Shown in pieces: positions 53,364-64,000 of a stretch of 64,000 bases of DNA. Source of the stretch: Hydractinia symbiolongicarpus. Its lineage: Eukaryota > Cnidaria > Hydrozoa > Anthoathecata > Hydractiniidae. Every line of letters begins with the position of its first letter. Positions within the stretch are counted from its first letter, which is position 1. The stretch covers positions 4,402,001-4,466,000 of the forward strand of contig NC_079879.1 in the NCBI RefSeq assembly GCF_029227915.1, given 5' to 3'. The notes under the pieces were generated by a model. The model was not told the DNA's origin, searched no databases, and was given only the letters and a program-made list of their open reading frames with translations. A program made the position numbers and the translations under genes.

Positions 53364-55139
53364 ACCAGCTTGGCCCAGGGTCATTTCTTCGCGCCGTCTC
53401 GGATATCAAAAAAGCAAAAAATTGCCCTGGGAACGAGGTTGCTAATCGAGCTAAGGACATGTCCGACCAAACTGGAAATGTAGCGGGCATTTTGTCTGAC
53501 GAGACTCCAAAAATTATTTCGAGGGCTGCCATCGTACGCTATAAAATGGGTTGATAGGTTGATTTTTAAAACCCAATATTTATTTTTCAAGCGTGCGATT
53601 AATTACACGCCTGAAACGATTTTATTTTTCTTTCTGCAGGCGCCATTTCTACACGGGGGTAATTTTTTTTACACAGTCCTTTTCCGCGTTCCAAGATGGC
53701 GATTGAGAAAGGCATGTTCAAGTAAACAAATTCAGTTTTAACTTTTGAAATACAATTTTGGTTGTATTTAATTACTTTTTTCTTTACTTTTGTACCTAGA
53801 TGTAACTAATATCAAGTTTTATTTTTTACTGGACAGTACCTTTAAGAAAAAAATCACACGCAGCATTCTTTCAAAACCAGTTAGTAATAATAAGATCGCA
53901 GTGATTTTTATTAATTAGTCTTAATTCAGCGTTCAATTCTTCAGCGTTTTTTGTATAATGCTGGGGATTTTCTCTTTTCTTAATGATCTTTATAATGCTT
54001 TGAATTGGAGGACAGGTTAGATGAGAAAACCTATTCGGTCACTGTTAAGTGCGCAATCTGTGCATAATGCAGAGACCTATTTTAACGAGCATTCTTTTTG
54101 GCCGAACTTTTCGCTAAATAAAACGTAATATCTCTTTCCATTCCCGTGGACTGAAAAGATTGTGAAAAACGTTGACTGTGATAAGGAAAAGGTTTTTTTT
54201 GCCAAGAAACGTGCGGTAAACAGTAACTTTAAATCTGTTACGATTAAAAAAAATTCACTTTGTAACCCATATTAAAGGGGCTACGATACGGCTGTTGACT
54301 TTCGTCTTCAGTTTCTTACGGTCGAGCTAATGGCGGTGACAAAGTCAGGATTTATCTTATATACGTTTTTCTTTTATAAAGCATGACACTTATAAGCACC
54401 CATAGGCTTAAATTTGGTATTTTTTAAGCATATGCCAAGCATTATGTGAAGCCTATTAAGATAAGCTAGGATAATAAGTTTACAAAACAGGTCATACGGT
54501 TAATTATTGAAAAAAAATTTCCGAATTTTGTCTTCCCACTTTTCCTGATCTGACAGGACCAGGATCAAAGCCATACACGCATGAACTTCATCTTCTGTTG
54601 CATTCTTGTGATGCTTGATAAAAGTTTTTATGATGTAACAATAATAATATAAATTCTTGTCACGCATCGATGAAAGTATTTTTTAAAGTATACTGAACAA
54701 GTTCTTTATATTCAAGTTAGACTAAAACAAAGTTTACCGGTTTCAACATACTGCACAGAAATACGTCTGCAGATCATCTGTCGCTCTTTTCGCTTTTTTA
54801 AGGGATAAGAATCCACATTTCTAACGAAAGTTTCACGCCAATGCCTGCGAAGTTTATTACACGCGACAAAGTGTAAGGGTATGAATGTGTAAGAACGAAA
54901 TAAATAAAGAGTTCTTATTGTATAATAAACTACAATTTGATAATATCGATTATATTTTAGATGTTAAACATTCGAAATACTACTTTAACTAATTTTTTTT
55001 TGATGGAAATACAAACACGCAAACCCCTTGAAAACTATTCGAAGAAATAAATCCGCTCTATTGAAAAAAGCCATTGTTTGTGTATGTTTTGTTTCATGAG
55101 TGTGCATAGTTGAAAACCTACAGCGAAAAGAGCTATTAT

Positions 55140-55262
55140 ATATACTAGCCGTTAGCCCGTGGAAAAATACACGGATTTGCACATCGCAGCTAAGCTACCA
55201 TTTTGTGTGACAGACATACAGACAGACGGACAGACGTATACGGGCATTTTAATATAGATAAA
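55140..55262 (-). repeat. Repeat end with (GACAGACG) stretch
   Basis: Contains tagccgttagcccgtggaaa and gacagacatacagacagacg then gacagacgtatacgggc and atatagata. On the minus strand the cgtctgtccgtctgtctg and ttttccacgggc parts match pieces at 6190-6270, and fragments also occur near 5910 and 48530, so this is a dispersed family. Confidence 0.5.
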
Positions 55263-56883
55263 AAAACATTACGTCGGCATAACGTGTTGTTGTTAATAAG
55301 ACAGCTTTGGTGCGTAAAGAATGTAATAGTCATAGTCAGTAGTATATTTTTAATTCCTAATTTATGACGGTCTTAACAATAACATCGAGTAGCTACGCTA
55401 TGAACTATGTTTGAATAATAACGTGCAAACCAACGGTCATGAATTTTTATGTGGTACTATATCAATCAGTTTGGCATATTTAAGTGCATGTGGACCAGTT
55501 TCCTCTCTTAAATAACTATAGGGAGTGCACAGCAGAAACCAGTGCAATAAAAAAACTATATCTTAAATTTAAGCTTTTCTTCAAGAAGACCAACTGCAAA
55601 TATATGTACAACTAACAAGCACAATAGTACCTCAAGGGGGTAATGTAAATTTAACCGTTTCGTCAAATTAACCGTAGCTGTATAATAAATGTAAAAATTG
55701 TGCAAAAACAAGCCATATAGAGAACTTTATGAATGTCTATCTTAAAAAAGTTTCGACAATTTAAAAACACAAATATGTATAAGCTAAAAACACATATTAA
55801 TTTCATTAGTACTTATGTACACAAGAATATGATCCTGTCTTTCACATAAAAATTCAATATATGTAAACGGTAGCTAGCTGTCGCTTCACTCACAGTTCCC
55901 TACAGTTTGAGTTATCCGAAGTAAATAAGCTAAAGGAATACAAAATATGATTTGAATTCAAAAAGGTTTAAGTTAGACGGCGTAAAGAAATAAGAAAAAG
56001 TTAGAGTCCTGTATTCGAATTAAGCAGCGCTGCATATAAAGAAAAACCAGATTCAGTTTAAAAGCTAAGAAAAATCCTTTTTTTACAAATATCTACAAAA
56101 AGAAGCTAAAAATATTATACAAATGATATAGCCCTAAATAGCCAGAAGAATTAAATAAAACACTGTGAAATTTCATTTCAAACGTTCCGTGATTATTTCG
56201 TACCTCCTTTTTATAACTAAATCAAAGATGAGTTTTTGAGAAGTTAATTTTTTTGTATCAACTATTCTTTTTCTCAGAATGGGCATTCTCTTGTACCGCA
56301 ATTTTTACCCATTGACGTTGTTTTCGCTTGACTTTTGAAACCTTATTATATTGAGTGAATATGGATCTCCACAAAACGCATCTATATTACAGATAGCAGC
56401 AACTGCATTGCATTTACCACGTATTACTATGTAGTCACTTTCATTAATCCCGTAGTTTGTTTTTACACCGGCATAATTATTCCCCTTTGTCATCGATACT
56501 TTGATGGTAATAAATTTCGAACTTAAAGAAATTGACCCCCAAAATTTTTTTTTCATTCAATATTTAAGGAAACTAAAGGTACAACAGTTAAAATTTATAA
56601 TAATATTGCTTAATTTTAGATCCTTTCATGCGAATTTTACTTTTGATGTCTAGCGTTACGTGATTCAAAACACACCCAGTATCGCCCATTCTGGCAAAAC
56701 CTTTGTGGGGAAAAAACCATCAAAACATGCAGATAATGTTCGCTGAAAAAGTATTCTGATTTTAAATCTTGTTCATAACATTATGTTTGGAATTCTGTTC
56801 TGCATCCAGAACGATATTTTTAAAAAGTCCGTCATCTTATCTTTCCCAAGTGCACGAATTTTTATTTGACGGGATACATATAA

Positions 56884-57095
56884 ATGTCGATCCTAAAGAT
56901 AATGTCGATTTCTGAAAAAAAAGACGTTTCTTAATATAAATGTCGATTTCAAAAAATAATTTTTATTTTGAAAAAAAAAGTCGATTTCTAAAAAAACAGT
57001 CGTTTCTGAAAATAATTGTCGTTTAGGAAAATAAATCTCAATTTCTAAAGTAAATGTCGATTCTAAAAATAAATAGCAATTTTGAATAAAAGTCG
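56884..57095. repeat. Imperfect ~25-bp tandem array
   Basis: Eight or so degenerate copies of a unit around aaatgtcgatttctaaaaaa. Confidence 0.7.
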
Positions 57096-57606
57096 GCCTC
57101 CGTAAAATATGGCACAAAAAAGCGTATTTTAAAAGCCTTTGAACAAAACTACAGGCGGATCATGTTTTGTTTGCTTCTACATAGGGATTTATTGAGGACG
57201 TACAAATTATTAATGCATGTGTGAAAACAAAACTATTTATTTTATTTTGAAAAGGAATTTTTTGCATGGCATTTCTTTACAAGACTTTTAAAATTTAAAG
57301 GTACTAAAATAACGTTGGATTTTCAAAGAATAAAACAAAGTAAATGAGAAAAAAATCTTAACTTAGCTAAAATACAAACCTAATTAGATTGCATGGAGAT
57401 GGGAAAACGAAGAATAAACGTTGAAACAACCAGAATTAGCCCCACTGTGCTACCGTTTTAATATGCTTCGTGTTGTTTACGCAAAGTTGGTTGTAATTTT
57501 TGACAAATTACTTTAATGAAGGGAGAGAAAAAATAGACGTTCTTATATTCTTTCATTGGTTTGAAATCCAGTCCTAATCATAGTATATTTTTTCAATAAA
57601 ACGAAG

Positions 57607-58722
57607 ATGGAACGTGTCTGTACACATAAAAACAAAGAGATTTTGAAACTATTTTTTATCTTCACTATCTTTGTTTTTTGTCTATCTGTAGCTGAATACA
57701 ATATGTTTTTTCGAAAGTGTAAGATAGTAAGACGAAAAGTACTTGAACACATACAAAAACCACACGTGGAGTATAAAGTGAATATATCGACAAGTTATCA
57801 AGGTAAAACGTTGAGCAATGACAGTCAAACAAGTAGAAACCAGTCAGCAAGTATCATTAAACAACAAACAACAGATGCAATTCTTTTATCTAAAAAAATT
57901 AGAATGGAGAAAGTGATAGAAGAGCAACATAGGCGACAGCACCTCTTGCGAAGTCATTGTCGTGTAAACAGAGGATTTAAAAGACCAGAAGCTCGACAAA
58001 TGTTAGCAAGTGATCGTTACTCTCTTCTTTATTGTTCTGTACCAAAGGTTGCTTGCACGAACTGGAAAAGAATGTTTTTAGTGTTCGAAGGAAAGATGAA
58101 AGATATGTTTTCAATTAAAAATAAAGACAAAATACACACTCTTCGCTATAAAACATTTTCTGGTATGAGAAATTACGAGAAAGAATGGAGAAAAAATATT
58201 TATTTTTCTTTTATGTTTGTCCGACATCCATTTGAACGTTTATTTTCTGCATATCGTAATAAATTCCAGAATCCAACCAATCCACATTATCAGCGAGTCA
58301 TAGGTTCCACCATCTTAAGACTTTTTAGAAAAAACTTGACAAGAATGCAGTACATACAAGGAAAAGGTGTTACTTTCAGAGAATTCTTGCAATATATCCT
58401 TCATATCTTTAGAAGGAGAGGCTCACAGGGCTTTGATGAGCACTGGCAAATCATGATGAATATATGCAGCCCTTGCACAATGAAATATAACTTTATCGGA
58501 AAGATGGAAACGTTAATGGACGATGCAGAATATATCTTACACGTCAATAAACTTGATAATTATAAATTTCCTTTAAATGCTACAGATAATTACCGTCGCA
58601 GTGCAAGTTCTTTAGCTTTGAAGTATTTTCTTGACATACCAAAATCATACAAACAAGAACTGTATGAAATATACAAACCTGATTTTAAAGCATTCGGATT
58701 CAACACTGACAAATATCTTTAA
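57607..58722 (+). CDS. Carbohydrate sulfotransferase, CHST8-14 family, copy 2
   Basis: 371 residues, single coding exon, with the same plan as copy 1: membrane segment LFFIFTIFVFCLSVAEYNMF (residues ~18-37), variable stem, then PKVACTNWKR at 146-155 and FVRHPFERLFSAYRNK at 204-219, with FDEHWQIMMNICSPCTMKYN and LYEIYKPDFKAFGF near the C-terminus. The catalytic parts of the two proteins are very similar while the stems differ, as expected for a tandem duplication of Golgi enzymes. PAPS-binding residues are intact. AATAAA at 58871 could serve as poly(A) signal. Confidence 0.92.
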   Translation: MERVCTHKNKEILKLFFIFTIFVFCLSVAEYNMFFRKCKIVRRKVLEHIQKPHVEYKVNISTSYQGKTLSNDSQTSRNQSASIIKQQTTDAILLSKKIRMEKVIEEQHRRQHLLRSHCRVNRGFKRPEARQMLASDRYSLLYCSVPKVACTNWKRMFLVFEGKMKDMFSIKNKDKIHTLRYKTFSGMRNYEKEWRKNIYFSFMFVRHPFERLFSAYRNKFQNPTNPHYQRVIGSTILRLFRKNLTRMQYIQGKGVTFREFLQYILHIFRRRGSQGFDEHWQIMMNICSPCTMKYNFIGKMETLMDDAEYILHVNKLDNYKFPLNATDNYRRSASSLALKYFLDIPKSYKQELYEIYKPDFKAFGFNTDKYL

Positions 58723-61700
58723 AAATGTCTTGCAACTTAACCATTTACCACCGAACATTTTTCTCAAGAACGCACCGGTCTGACTAAAATCGCATTTTAA
58801 CTGAATGCATTATGTAACATTTCGATCCTTTTGCAGGGAGGGCAGGGAAAAGTAAAACTTCATAAATCGTAATAAATCGTTTTTATTTTGTGAAAATTAT
58901 CATATGTTAAAATGCTTAAACAAGGCTCGATAAAAAAAATTAGACTGTATACAATGAAATTAGAATGTCAAAAAGTTCTGGCGTTGAGTTTGCGACTTAG
59001 GTGTGCATATGCAGTATGCAGGCTCTGCAAACACTGTATACTGAGGAAAAATTACCTCGGCCAACTTTTTTAATTAGGTGACGCACATGGTACAGGTATA
59101 AAATATTCTAATATCAGGAATATTTACTTTAAAAAAAATATAGGTTCAAGGTTCGTCTTGATTTGAACTGCTATTAATTGAAACGTTACGTTAAAGTACT
59201 ATTAATTCAAACATTCGAACAAATTTTCCGTACCCTTATATAAATTACTTCTGACTTGTATGATCAAATTAGTATACTGTTCTCTCATAAACTCATAAAA
59301 AGAAGAAGCAACCGAACTCTTTATTGTTTTGTACTTTAGATGTTTGTGTGTGAATTAAATGGAGCTAAACACAGTTTAGCTCATGTTAATTGCAGTTCCC
59401 AATACTTGATAGTTGCTATGCAGATGCATCTTTAAGGGTACACAAGGTTGTCTTGCTATCCCAAGGCATCTTTGTCTCAATTAACCAAATCAAAGCTATG
59501 TGTCATAACTTGAAGCAACTTTCTTGTTGTTGATACTTTAGAGTAGGGGACTAAAGGTTTGGGTATAGTCTGTCCATATTAGGAGGTTCTAAGTTAGCCA
59601 ATCAACAATCCAGGGGCCCTATAAATAGGAGAGAGTTACTCTGATTTAGCTTCTCACCAGTAGTAGCAATAACTTGCTTAACTGAAATAATTTTCCCACC
59701 CACCCACCCATATATTTCGTTAATTTTATTTTATTTTTCTCTTTATGTGACACACCTGCATCATCGCCACACTATGTTGGAACGATAACGGATTATCTAC
59801 AATCGAACTGGTTCATCGAGGCTACATAACGTCGAGCGTAAAGAGATGTCCAATTGCTTTAACTACATGGATTCCTTGAATTGGCGCAGTTTGGCTTAGT
59901 TCGCCCAACAAGGTTTTAGTACAGTGGTGGAAGCAATTGGCAACTTTACTCAATTATGTCAATGTGTTTAATTTAACTGGTGGGGCTGCTGGACTGCCCT
60001 GGGCAGCCACAAAGTGTAGCGATGTGCGTGTACCCCTGGAAGAGTATGGTGAATTAAGTACAGGTGCGAGGAGATGAACGACGGTGCACCACGCGAGAAG
60101 GACAGATGACTGGGGAAATAACAGCAGGGGGATGCGGTGCTGACAGTCGGAGGTGGGGCACCAAGAGGTTAATAACAGGTGTAAAATGCAAGAAAAGCTA
60201 GAGCTCATAAAGAGTAGGTTCTTGTGAGGTATGACAGAGGAAATGGAATCACAGGAGCGGATGTGATTGAGAGATTAGTTAAGCCAGAAAACACTACTAG
60301 GAGAAGAGCTCCGGATGTGGTGGAGAAGAGCGAACACTACTAGGAGAAGAGCTCCGGATGTAGTGGAGAAGAGCGAATTTATTGGGAACACGCACGTGAG
60401 CTTGAGACAATATCTTCTCTTCAGCCTAGCATCCTCACCCGATTCCGCCAAATTATCCTCAGTTTATTCTTACAAAATTGAAATAAATTTTCTACTCCAA
60501 GTTTGTGTTTTTATTGGGAGCTACAGCAATTAAAGGGGCCTTAAAGATTGTTACCGATTTTTTTATATCGACTTGCGCATACTGGCTGTCAAGTCTTTTT
60601 TTTCGATTTCAGAACTTATACACTTTTTAGAAATAAATATAGATTTATAATTTATTTCTAGCTATATGTTGGCTTGTTTAGCACCAAAAAGTATAAAATT
60701 TGTCGACTTTGCCAAAAATCCAAATTAACTCCCCGCCAATTTTTTTGCTCTGTTCCCATAAAACTAATTAGTTTTGGCAAGAGGAAATACCTTAATACTA
60801 ATTAGATTTATTCTCGCGAATTGACGTCTCATGGAATTTTCGCGAAATTCCATGGGAAATTTATCTGCGTGAAAATTCCCCGAGTAGTTAATTCGCAGAA
60901 TAAATCTTCGGGAAATTAATAGAAACTTTTTCGCTAAAATTAGCCTAATCGCGAAATTAGTTAAACTTAGTTAATATTTTTTCGGTTTTTTTTTCTTTAT
61001 TAATTAAAGCACTTTAAAAGCTTTTTTAATTAAGTTTTATTTTGCTTTTTTGAACATTTCGTGAGTATCTTTGCAATCCATTGGATTTTCCACTAATTGC
61101 TTCAATTTTCGCACCTTTGCCTCCTTCTTGCCAATGTCAATATTCGTTTTTTGTCTAAGAAAACTACCTATGATAATCTCTTCTTTGAGCTGACGGTACA
61201 TTTTTTTAACTATATTTGGTAGCTTTGTATTAAAAGAAGCGGTATGCTTCTTTTGCTTGCAGGGGAATTGTAGAATGCTAGATTTTCAAAAATAATTATC
61301 TACAAAATTTTAAAAAAGATCCATTCGCGAAAAACACTTTATGAAGTTTCTGAAATAAGATCGATTCGCGAAAATAAGTCTTCGCAAATGAATTTTTTCG
61401 ACTTAACTTAAGGTAGGACTTTGATGGCAAAATTTTTACTATTTAAAAACATTAAATTTTTTACCAAAATTTATAGTTTTTTTTGTAAAAAATATAATAT
61501 AGCCGGATCTTAAAATAAAAAATCAACTTAGATTTTCAAACAAGTTTTTCTCGTCCTCCAAATTAAATTCCCATCAAAGTTATATTTTCGCTCTCCTCCA
61601 AATTCACCTTTTCACCAAATTTTCTTCCTGACAGAATGTCTTTACAATCTTATGATCTTTTCTGATATCAGACAACGGGATTGTATTGCCGTCCCGATGT

Positions 61701-62367
61701 CAGAAAAGATACAAGATACCCTGGAAACGAGGCTAATGTCTTTAGTTCTACGGAAAAACGAATACATAGATTGTTTATGCCTGTGGTTTTATTAGTTAAT
61801 TCTAAAAATTTCGCAGTAGTTTTGGCTCTATAGAAAATTTTCTCTTGAAATTACTTGTGGAATGGCATACCTTAATAAAAAAAAGATTTGCGAAATTCAA
61901 ATTCTTGCTTTTTCATTGAAACTGCAAAATTTAGTTTTATATGATTTAACATTTTGGTTCTGAACTCTTATATTAATGGAAACTAAGAAAAAATGAGAGC
62001 AAGAATTTCTTTTAAAACGTTAAGTATATATCACAACATAGTATTAAAATGAAGTATCAAGTAAGATACATTCTCTAAAAGCATTATAGTTTATTCATGG
62101 GAAAGAATTTCACAAGTTTTACGATTTATTAGAGCCACCCTTGGTCATTAATCAATTATTTTTTACTTATTTTTGTGATTTGCTCTTAAAATTTCAATTT
62201 TCTTAATCCTAATTTTGCAAATAAAGTCCAAAATTGCCAAATTAATTGTGCAAAAATAAGTTTTATAAATATCTAAGGTGATTCAACAATTCAAAGACTG
62301 CCTCTTTTATAATAATCAACATGTAATAACTTTATATATGATATTGGAGTTTGAACAAATCATTTGT
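58723..62367. other. Spacer with tandem repeat and possible LTR fragment
   Basis: No gene recognised. 59560-60530 is more GC-rich than its surroundings and has a TATA-like cctataaatagga at 59618, a (CCCA)n tract at 59697-59711, ttggcgcagtttgg at 59880 and a directly repeated 43-bp unit at 60290-60375; this may be the LTR/leader remains of a retroelement. At 61645-61700 an imperfect inverted repeat (atcttttctgat / gtcagaaaagat) is present. Confidence 0.4.
60290..60375. repeat. 43-bp tandem duplication
   Basis: Two adjacent 43-bp copies (aacactactaggagaagagc and following) differing at one base. Confidence 0.9.
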
Positions 62368-63720
62368 TTAGTTTAATACTTTAAAGAAATTCTGAAATTC
62401 ATTTAGTTCTTGCCGATATTTCTCAAGCTGAGTATCCAAGTCAATACATTCACTCTCATTGTCCTCCTTTTCCAAGGATGAAAATATGTCAAGTGCTTCA
62501 GGTGACTGGCACTGTCGAAACAACATTCCAACAGAATCATCATCAGTACTAAATGCTGGTCGTAACTCAACCAAAACAAAGTCATCTTCAAATCCGACAG
62601 CTTCTGCCCTCCTTTGTAACAGCGTTGGGGAATTATTTCTTTCGTGTTTAACATCAACCATTTTTTTGTCCTTATTATTTACAGGAGCTGTTGTTTGTGG
62701 TTCCTTGTTAGGTTCATGGAGAAGGGATAAGAAAGGAGGAGTTGATGATAGTGTTGGCAGTTCTAGGTTAGGAAGACTGTTATCTTCCAATGTATTAGGT
62801 TCAACAAATGCTGCAATTGGCCTTGATTTTTCATCCATGTGACCCACTGTAGGTCCAGACACTATCATCAGCTTTTCTGGTGATACCCTTTTCTTCGAAT
62901 TTTTGAATACCATATCTAATTCGCTTGAAGCTGAGGAAAGCGGTGAAAACCAATCTGGCAAAACCGTTCCAATGTCCGATGCAGCTAGTGCAATCTCATT
63001 TTCAAACATATCTACAGACTGAAAGGATGATCTTTCTTTATCTGATGTAAGAGAAAACAAAGTCTCCACATTATTTATCACATATGTGTGTGCTTCCATT
63101 GATCCACTTAACCATATTTTATTTCTATAAAGCACTTTGATTGATATCTTTCCAAGTGGACTCACTACAGATCCAATATCAATCTGGTTGTGTAGTTCAT
63201 AATTATGGAGCTGGTGCAACTCTGTATGCAACTTACAATACAAAGTAAAATCTTGCTGCTCCTTTCTGCTCAAATGGTAGGATGGCAACAGTCTTCCAAT
63301 CGATAAAACTGATTTCAATAAAACACCAAGTCTATTATAAATGGAAAAGCTATTTTTCATAGTATCAGATTTTATTCGTTCATCTGTCATTATCTGCCAT
63401 GTCTCTAAAACTGTTAAACTTCCTTCTGCAGTTTTCAAGATTATATCGACGCATATAGGAGCGGAAAAACCAGGTATCTTTTTCCCAAAAATATCCCTTA
63501 TTCTACCTTGTAACTTACTATTCGCATCGCCATCTGGCAATGACATATTGAACCAATCCAAGCCTTTAGCGGAAGGATTACATCTAGTTTTACACTTGGA
63601 ACCCACTCTGGATTGTACAACACACTGCAATGCTTTGATAGCAAAAAATTTAAAGTATTTCTCCACATCTTTGTATTCCGAACTTGAATTTCGTTTTAAA
63701 TAAGACTTTGAGCGTTCCAT
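62368..63720 (-). CDS. ATG13: Autophagy-related protein 13
   Basis: 450 residues from ATG 63720; the frame is open a further 31 codons upstream but that part has no family similarity. The N-terminal HORMA-type domain has VEKYFKFFAIKALQCVVQSR, GLDWFNMSLPD, CVDIILKTAEGS and YNRLGVLLKSVLSIGRLLPS then YHLSRKEQQDF, matching animal ATG13. A long disordered middle follows. An LC3-interacting motif lies at about residue 378 (EDDFVLVELRPAF). ATG13 joins ULK1/ATG1, FIP200 and ATG101 to start autophagy. The whole coding region is uninterrupted, unusual for a conserved animal gene. A 5' splice acceptor (tgcctgtag) is at 63841-63849. AATAAA on the minus strand at 62090-62095. Confidence 0.9.
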   Translation of the reverse strand: MERSKSYLKRNSSSEYKDVEKYFKFFAIKALQCVVQSRVGSKCKTRCNPSAKGLDWFNMSLPDGDANSKLQGRIRDIFGKKIPGFSAPICVDIILKTAEGSLTVLETWQIMTDERIKSDTMKNSFSIYNRLGVLLKSVLSIGRLLPSYHLSRKEQQDFTLYCKLHTELHQLHNYELHNQIDIGSVVSPLGKISIKVLYRNKIWLSGSMEAHTYVINNVETLFSLTSDKERSSFQSVDMFENEIALAASDIGTVLPDWFSPLSSASSELDMVFKNSKKRVSPEKLMIVSGPTVGHMDEKSRPIAAFVEPNTLEDNSLPNLELPTLSSTPPFLSLLHEPNKEPQTTAPVNNKDKKMVDVKHERNNSPTLLQRRAEAVGFEDDFVLVELRPAFSTDDDSVGMLFRQCQSPEALDIFSSLEKEDNESECIDLDTQLEKYRQELNEFQNFFKVLN

Positions 63721-64000
63721 GTTCTCAAGGAACTTTTGTGAACACACGGCTGTAAAATTTGTAAGAATATTGATAAAAAATCCACGTCCAATTCTACCAT
63801 ATTTGTTATTCAAACCCAGTCTTCCTTGTGACGCTCCATCCTACAGGCAAAAAGAGCTAAAACTGACCATCTGCATAAAGGACGACGCGGTGTTCTGAGC
63901 TACCTTGGCTTGTAAATCATTTTATGCAGTAAGCTGTTCTGGATTTTAAAATACTGACTTTTGTTCCTCAAAGTCATGGATGGAATTGGCTCGAAAGGTT
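63721..64000 (-). other. 5' untranslated region of ATG13 and upstream intron
   Basis: The open frame above the ATG ends near 63813. An acceptor-like tttttgcctgtag suggests a 5' UTR exon starting at about 63840. No coding exon seen to the window end. Confidence 0.4.

Larger units (their letters stand above)
52162..57606. other. Spacer between the two sulfotransferase genes
   Basis: No gene recognised. Contains a 29-bp palindrome at 53335-53363, a repeat fragment at 53400-53560 with gccctgggaacgaggttgct (a related taccctggaaacgaggcta occurs at 61716), a ccaagatggcg string at 53692, a repeat end at 55140-55260, and an imperfect tandem array at 56884-57095. Confidence 0.5.

Noticed and set aside
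59560-60530. LTR retrotransposon
   Set aside because: TATA-like and primer-site-like strings are present, but no pair of direct long terminal repeats or any pol coding sequence was found; kept only as a note.
62459-62842. Plus-strand 127-codon frame inside ATG13
   Set aside because: Shadow of the minus-strand ATG13 gene; composition follows the opposite strand.

Overview
The window looks like AT-rich metazoan DNA, most likely from a cnidarian and possibly a hydrozoan. This is inferred from the intron-exon genes, the animal gene families (astacin-TSP-MAM protease, Golgi carbohydrate sulfotransferases, ATG13), the abundant TAGCTAGC-rich spacer DNA, and two Polinton/Maverick elements with an unusual gene set. 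Species cannot be fixed from the sequence alone.

Layout. (1) 1-245: tRNA-derived SINE-like repeat. (2) About 4.3-30.5 kb, plus strand: a multi-exon secreted astacin metalloprotease with two thrombospondin-like exons and a C-terminal MAM domain. Eight of its exons can be placed with matching splice phases. (3) 13.5-26.3 kb: a 12.8-kb Polinton (element 1), with ~200-bp terminal inverted repeats and a 5-7 bp target duplication, sits inside the intron that splits the MAM domain. (4) 36.1-45.4 kb: a second Polinton of related but diverged family (element 2), in the opposite orientation, with internal deletions and no visible terminal repeats. (5) 46.7-47.1 kb: 3' end of a non-LTR retrotransposon. 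(6) 51.0-52.2 and 57.6-58.7 kb: two tandem single-exon carbohydrate sulfotransferase genes. (7) 62.4-63.8 kb, minus strand: an uninterrupted ATG13 coding region. The rest is repeats and AT-rich spacer.

Polinton gene content. Both elements carry a protein-primed DNA polymerase B with an N-terminal SAP-like segment, two small membrane proteins, an A32/FtsK-type packaging ATPase, BRO/MSV199-like DNA-binding proteins, a retroviral-type integrase, a major capsid protein with a short membrane protein behind it, a coiled-coil plus membrane protein, and a C-terminally anchored conserved protein. Almost every gene in both elements has stops, frameshifts or deletions, so these are fossil copies. No adenovirus-type protease was recognised.

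Most interesting signals. Across the two elements an AATAAA or AATAAATG motif lies just upstream of most start codons, including starts with no upstream gene. A set of perfect or near-perfect short palindromes, often with a single central G or C, sits at gene junctions. One hairpin contains the integrase start codon in both elements. A cluster of hairpins follows the integrase stop in both elements although its sequence is not conserved. Together these suggest an undescribed element-specific expression signal system (promoter/initiator plus hairpin 3'-end signals), which can be tested by comparison with other Polintons.
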